A stretch of 9,488 bases of DNA from Aquiflexum sp041751335 (GTDB lineage Bacteria > Bacteroidota > Bacteroidia > Cytophagales > Cyclobacteriaceae). The DNA lies in the NCBI RefSeq assembly GCF_041751335.1, contig NZ_JBGSXS010000465.1, positions 1 to 9,488 of the forward strand. The letters are read 5' to 3'. Every line of letters starts with the position of its first letter. Positions within the stretch are counted from its first letter, which is position 1. Position numbers and translations under genes: made by a program. This document shows, piece by piece, positions 7,301-9,488 of the stretch. The notes under the pieces were generated by a model, which ran no database searches, was not told the origin of the DNA, and was given only the letters and a program-made list of their open reading frames with translations.

Positions 7301-8239
7301 GCGGTCACAAGAAACTTCAGACTGAGTGTCAATGGTGTTAACCTAGGCCGTCAAATAGGTGAGGACTCTGGTGAATGGTGTTTCAATAATGGGATTCCTG
7401 CGATTTATGAAATAACAGTAAACCTCAACGAAGGTCTCAATATTATCGAGATAACACCTTTTGATGGAGCAGCGCCATTTATTGACAAGATCAAACTTGA
7501 AAAGTCTGGAAGAACTGCACCAACTTTCATTTCTTTGGAAGCTGAGGAAGCTGAATTGGTTGGTACTTTTCCAACGCCAACATGCGCTACTGCTTCCAAT
7601 GGACAGATTGTGAATATGGGCTTCATTGTAAGCCATCAGATTAATTTCAGAAATGTGAATGTAGATGTTGCTGGGACATATAATGTAGAATTCCATTATT
7701 TTACTCCTGTAGTAAGAAGTATGAGGATCATTACCAATGGGACTCCAAGAACTGTAAGCTTTGGAATTACAGGGGCATTTTGTGGCGGTGGAGGTTCACC
7801 TGGTACACAAACTGTTGAATTTGAACTTCAAGCAGGAAACAATGTAATTCAACTTACACCAATCATTGGCGAGGCACCTATCATGGATAAAATCGTAGTC
7901 ACCAACCAAGAAACGGATGTAGACACCACTAGAAAAATGGAAATTGAAGAAGTTCAGTTTACTGCTCCAACTTTCCAACAATCTTTAGAATTTAAAGTCT
8001 ATCCGAATCCTGTCCGTGCAGGGGAAACCATCCATATCCAGCTTCCCAACGTTTCAAACAATGAAGAAACCATTGGAGTAAGTTTGGTGGATATGCAGGG
8101 CATAACACGGTTTTTGGATAATGCCGTATCACCTGAAACCCAAAACATTGCCATCACCGCCAATATCACTAAGGGATTATATATCGTCCATATACAGCAA
8201 GGCAATCAATGGTTGAGCAAAAAGATCATTGTAGAATAA
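4325..8239 (+). CDS. Multidomain secreted GH128-like glycoside hydrolase with four CBM6/35-like modules and a T9SS type A sorting domain
   Basis: A 1304-residue exported enzyme. A signal peptide covers about residues 1-27. Residues 41-312 form a beta-rich module starting YLYWTGDVDNDFF, with four Cys (36, 87, 99, 143), which I cannot assign. The catalytic core, about 320-586, resembles GH128 (glycosyl hydrolase catalytic core family, known for beta-1,3-glucanases): SFIRVVPWNWV, WYYNWG, EYVPMAWG, FLGFNESDN (E404, probable acid/base), VHWYDWG and WVTEFNAN (E514, probable nucleophile). Four jelly-roll modules follow (about 614-744, 772-916, 934-1060, 1067-1194), each opening with an E-rich strand as in CBM6/35; the last two share CAT-S-SNGQ-VNMG and a Cys pair (952/1019, 1087/1153), indicating duplication. 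Residues 1222-1304 are a type A T9SS sorting domain (VYPNPVRAGETI, then GLYIVHI and KKIIVE at the end), so the protein is released or surface-attached. The frame is intact. The ATG follows an A-rich leader with no Shine-Dalgarno, usual for this phylum. The substrate is unproven: beta-1,3-glucan is the family expectation, but the sulfatase and galactanase-like neighbours make a beta-1,3-galactan possible. Confidence 0.88.
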   Translation: MKQFYKPLLLILFLFGSGIMNPNHIMAYQDTEEDPCEDSMKYLYWTGDVDNDFFNEMNWRETVQKPSQPNAPGQDGFNQDQPVKPACLPGENKPLNAICVNEPNLEKDKTPKSGTLDPGKPILYNLYMASADIVASGEILFACADKGMTLSDSKLNASSGITQGVISLNDESTLKITALEIPLAVKFDFLDPASWIYWNGITPDVFGNSLDSHIKISGLETTVGSGYRVNQYYQTGSLIRPIDAIYTTLTIFSETYFGGIQGELNELTIYKGAEIPNGLNNAAHSFVLKRGYMATFAVHENGTSKGKVFIASEEDMYVDAFPDALQGNVSFIRVVPWNWVTKKGTGGFIEGLDAGWYYNWGLGNTSRPNYEYVPMAWGAGGASPANVNSAANRGNVTHFLGFNESDNCNGESGQFNNLCQPEVAVAYFEGLMASGLRIGSPAPRENGPTGWLREFYEIAKARDVRFDYVAVHWYDWGSGPANSPNADPQVIFNRFKAYLENVYSIYQMPIWVTEFNANPNRGNNIQQAFLELALPYLESLEYVERYAFFQPNPANSANPNVTTSFYFDADGNLTNIGELYLNHQSTPSIKDATYAPNNSLEGMDLPFVPKEISSNILEAECGDYLGSQWDVIANENASNGFILRGNAQNEGESPIARQVHFEFELEDADSYRIWFRGGTAGANGALRFKVDNGPMEQIGGFNSNGLIWFQVPRFYDLGVGKHRLTIEFPNNTMRLDQVAFVNGPVSLDAGIQELGYCQPTDNFWGLVQSDVMDFYESESAFVGSGWTVGLDEKAINGMFIETEGQTQSLETAPEAMGLVEFEFEVEAADEYEIWAKIQALDLEGESSLWIAVDDQPFSKFADLQNDLFLWYWKKFHYTYESDTRSFSYFLEAGRHNVKIAYASGNVAIDRIAVATAGKNPSEVDPEVVNLVENLKFEAELATLLGSASIVNCATSSNGQQVNMGTVNTNGVKFDEVVALESGAYKLQVSYMSAVTRNFRLSVNGVNLGRQIGEDSGEWCFNNGIPAIYEITVNLNEGLNIIEITPFDGAAPFIDKIKLEKSGRTAPTFISLEAEEAELVGTFPTPTCATASNGQIVNMGFIVSHQINFRNVNVDVAGTYNVEFHYFTPVVRSMRIITNGTPRTVSFGITGAFCGGGGSPGTQTVEFELQAGNNVIQLTPIIGEAPIMDKIVVTNQETDVDTTRKMEIEEVQFTAPTFQQSLEFKVYPNPVRAGETIHIQLPNVSNNEETIGVSLVDMQGITRFLDNAVSPETQNIAITANITKGLYIVHIQQGNQWLSKKIIVE
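7124..7906 (+). repeat. In-frame duplicated CBM-like module within the GH128-like gene
   Basis: Protein residues 934-1060 and 1067-1194 align over their whole length: an E-A-E opening strand, CAT(S/A)SNGQ(Q/I)VNMG, a central V-R-(N/S)-(F/M)-R strand, a second Cys, an N-(I/V)-I strand, then APF(I)-DK closing. DNA identity is visible only in short stretches such as those coding SNGQ and NMG, so the duplication is old. Each unit has two Cys in the same places, which suggests a disulfide in each. Confidence 0.8.
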
Positions 8240-8242
8240 ATA

Positions 8243-8292
8243 ATTAAAGGAAAGGGGGTATGGCAATTTTGCCATACCCCCTTTCCTTTAAT
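8243..8292. terminator. Perfect 23-bp hairpin between convergent genes, probable bidirectional terminator
   Basis: Arms 8243-8265 and 8270-8292 are exact reverse complements around a four-base ATTT loop, with a G5/C5 core. It begins three bases after the stop of the GH128-like gene and lies 134 bases beyond the stop of the opposing gene. Arm ends are A/T-rich on both sides (TTTAAT after the stem in the + direction, and the mirror on the -), so it could end transcripts from both directions. The stem is much longer than the 8-bp one at 4126-4158, and no clean T-run follows. Confidence 0.75.
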
Positions 8293-8426
8293 AATTCTAA
8301 ATTTTGAGAAGTACTTTGTTATGTTAATATACAAATCGTTTTTACCTAAATATAGCTTCTTATGGAGACTAAATCTTATAATCCCCCACGGCGGACAAGT
8401 TCTTTCAATTTTTTAATCTTCCAACC
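8293..8426. other. Convergent intergenic spacer, no gene seen
   Basis: AT-rich spacer between the hairpin and the stop of the - strand gene. It has no convincing ORF, tRNA or promoter. The one oddity is a compact GC-rich island, CCCCCACGGCGGACAAG (8384-8400), in otherwise AT-rich sequence; its role is unknown. Confidence 0.5.
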
Positions 8427-9290
8427 TCACTCAAACTTCCCCTTCAAATAACCCAAGGCCATTCCATAAGCTTCATTGGTCAATTCAGGATCATGCTTGG
8501 GATTAGATGGATTGGCAAATCCGTGAACACCGGGGAAGATTTTATATTCCAGTTCTTTTCCAGCTTTTTCCATTGCGGTTGCAAATTCCTCAATTACTGC
8601 TTTAGAGATATTATCTTCGGTGGCAAATAATCCCAAAACATCTGAATTCAGTTTTTTCAATTGATCGACATCTCTTACCGGCATTCCATAGTAGATAATG
8701 GATCCAGCATTCTGATTGCCCAATAACAAGGCGGATTTCAATGACCAGCCACCCCCAAAGCACCAACCGACATTTGCAATTTTGGCTCTCTTACCGGCAA
8801 AGTTTTTTCCGGCCATTACAATGTTTTCCAACCTTTTTTCATCAGTTCCTCTCATAAATCCCATGGCTTCTTGGGGATTTGCAGTGACATTTCCATCATA
8901 CATATCCAAGGCAAGGACATTGACTTTTCCACCAAGGTCATTGAAGAATTTTTCTGATTCTTCTTTGATGTTGTCGTTAAGCCCCCACCATTCCTGGTAA
9001 ACAAAAAGCCAGTTCTCTGATGATTCTTTGGCTTTCAGAAAATAACCCTTGGCGTCTTTGCCGTCCGGAGCAGGGAAAGAGATCATTTCACCCATTGGTT
9101 TGAAATCGAATGGAATGGGGGACGGATGAAATGCCACGAATTTGGGATCATCCAGAAAGGCTATCATTTCTGATGGACCGGTATGACAAATGGTGATGTC
9201 ATCAGAAGCCACTTCAGGATTAGAGGAAATGACCTTCCAGCCAATTAGGCTGTATATGATCAGATTGAAGTAAATTAATATTTTGTACAT
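8427..9290 (-). CDS. Exported dienelactone hydrolase family protein (alpha/beta hydrolase)
   Basis: The 287-residue product matches the dienelactone hydrolase family (PF01738 type). The catalytic Cys is C177 in the nucleophile elbow GWCFGGGWS, with D226 in LGLFATEDN and H256 in PGVHGFAN completing the triad. QEWWGLN places E100 where the family has its conserved helper Glu. The first 20 or so residues are hydrophobic (KILIYFNLIIYSLIGW), giving a signal peptide or membrane anchor, so it acts outside the cytoplasm, unlike classical cytoplasmic DLH of chloroaromatic breakdown. A roughly 40-residue N-terminal extension (CHTGPSEMIAF) precedes the hydrolase fold. The start ATG is chosen because it precedes the hydrophobic segment directly. 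It converges on the GH128-like gene and nothing in the sequence ties it to glycan breakdown. Its substrate is unknown; ester or lactone hydrolysis is the family expectation. Confidence 0.9.
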   Translation of the reverse strand: MYKILIYFNLIIYSLIGWKVISSNPEVASDDITICHTGPSEMIAFLDDPKFVAFHPSPIPFDFKPMGEMISFPAPDGKDAKGYFLKAKESSENWLFVYQEWWGLNDNIKEESEKFFNDLGGKVNVLALDMYDGNVTANPQEAMGFMRGTDEKRLENIVMAGKNFAGKRAKIANVGWCFGGGWSLKSALLLGNQNAGSIIYYGMPVRDVDQLKKLNSDVLGLFATEDNISKAVIEEFATAMEKAGKELEYKIFPGVHGFANPSNPKHDPELTNEAYGMALGYLKGKFE

Positions 9291-9488
9291 ATGATTAGTT
9301 GTTGAATGGTAAAGAATATTTGATGGATAAACTATAAAACTGATAATCTGTTTTTTAATCCTTTCCTAATTTAAGGAATTGGGAATTATCATCATAGGAA
9401 AGAGGACGAAACCAAAAGAGGGCTGTAAGTTCAAAGCCAAACAAATACCAATCAAACCTTTTTATTTCCGATCAAAAGGGCTCTTTTG
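9291..9488. other. Upstream spacer of the DLH gene with inverted repeats, no gene seen
   Basis: This 198-base AT-rich stretch to the window edge should contain the promoter of the - strand DLH gene, but I see no convincing TAnnTTTG element on that strand. Two inverted repeats are present: CTTTCCTA (9361-9368) with TAGGAAAG (9395-9402), and CAAAAGAG (9413-9420) with CTCTTTTG (9481-9488). The latter right arm also pairs with CAAAAG at 9473-9478, giving a short hairpin-like palindrome at the very edge, possibly a terminator for a neighbouring gene outside the window. Confidence 0.4.

Noticed and set aside
7343..7696. Open frames on the - strand within the CBM-like modules
   Set aside because: They are antisense to well-supported duplicated modules and have low-complexity, unrecognisable products.
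8716..9000. 94-codon + strand frame opposite the DLH gene
   Set aside because: It is a shadow of the DLH coding strand; the - strand product has the full catalytic triad.

Overview
The window looks like part of a carbohydrate-degradation locus from a Bacteroidota chromosome, most likely a marine or soil Cytophagia/Cyclobacteriaceae-type bacterium. The basis is a C-terminal type IX secretion sorting domain, a lipoprotein sulfatase, A-rich leaders with little Shine-Dalgarno character, intergenic heptamer repeats of the GACCGAA type, and the enzyme families present. Genus is inference from style, not proof.

Region 1 (1-4158, + strand) is a three-gene cluster: a 5'-truncated GH43-type glycosidase whose visible motifs match the exo-beta-1,3-galactanase branch (GH43_24-like); a signal-peptide sulfatase starting 10 bases after it; and, after an 86-base gap holding a short tandem repeat, a second sulfatase with a lipoprotein signal. 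A strong intrinsic terminator closes the cluster. Both sulfatases carry the Cys-type formylglycine motif, so they should be active if a maturase is encoded elsewhere.

Region 2 (4159-8292, + strand) is a separate transcription unit. A 15-base palindrome sits just upstream of a 1304-residue secreted enzyme. That protein has a signal peptide, an unassigned N-terminal beta-rich module, a GH128-like catalytic domain (E404 and E514), four jelly-roll/CBM6-35-like modules (the last two clearly duplicated) and a T9SS type A sorting domain. A perfect 23-bp hairpin follows it and lies between convergent genes.

Region 3 (8293-9488, - strand) holds one dienelactone-hydrolase family gene with an intact Cys-Asp-His triad and an N-terminal hydrophobic signal, probably not part of the glycan pathway. 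Its upstream spacer holds inverted repeats of unknown meaning.

Working model (inference): the T9SS-exported GH128-like enzyme cuts a beta-1,3-linked polysaccharide outside the cell, the two sulfatases remove sulfate esters at the surface or in the periplasm, and the GH43 enzyme trims desulfated oligosaccharides from the end. A sulfated beta-1,3-galactan or arabinogalactan-type glycan would fit. No SusC/SusD pair, regulator or sulfatase maturase lies in the window, so the substrate cannot be fixed from sequence alone.
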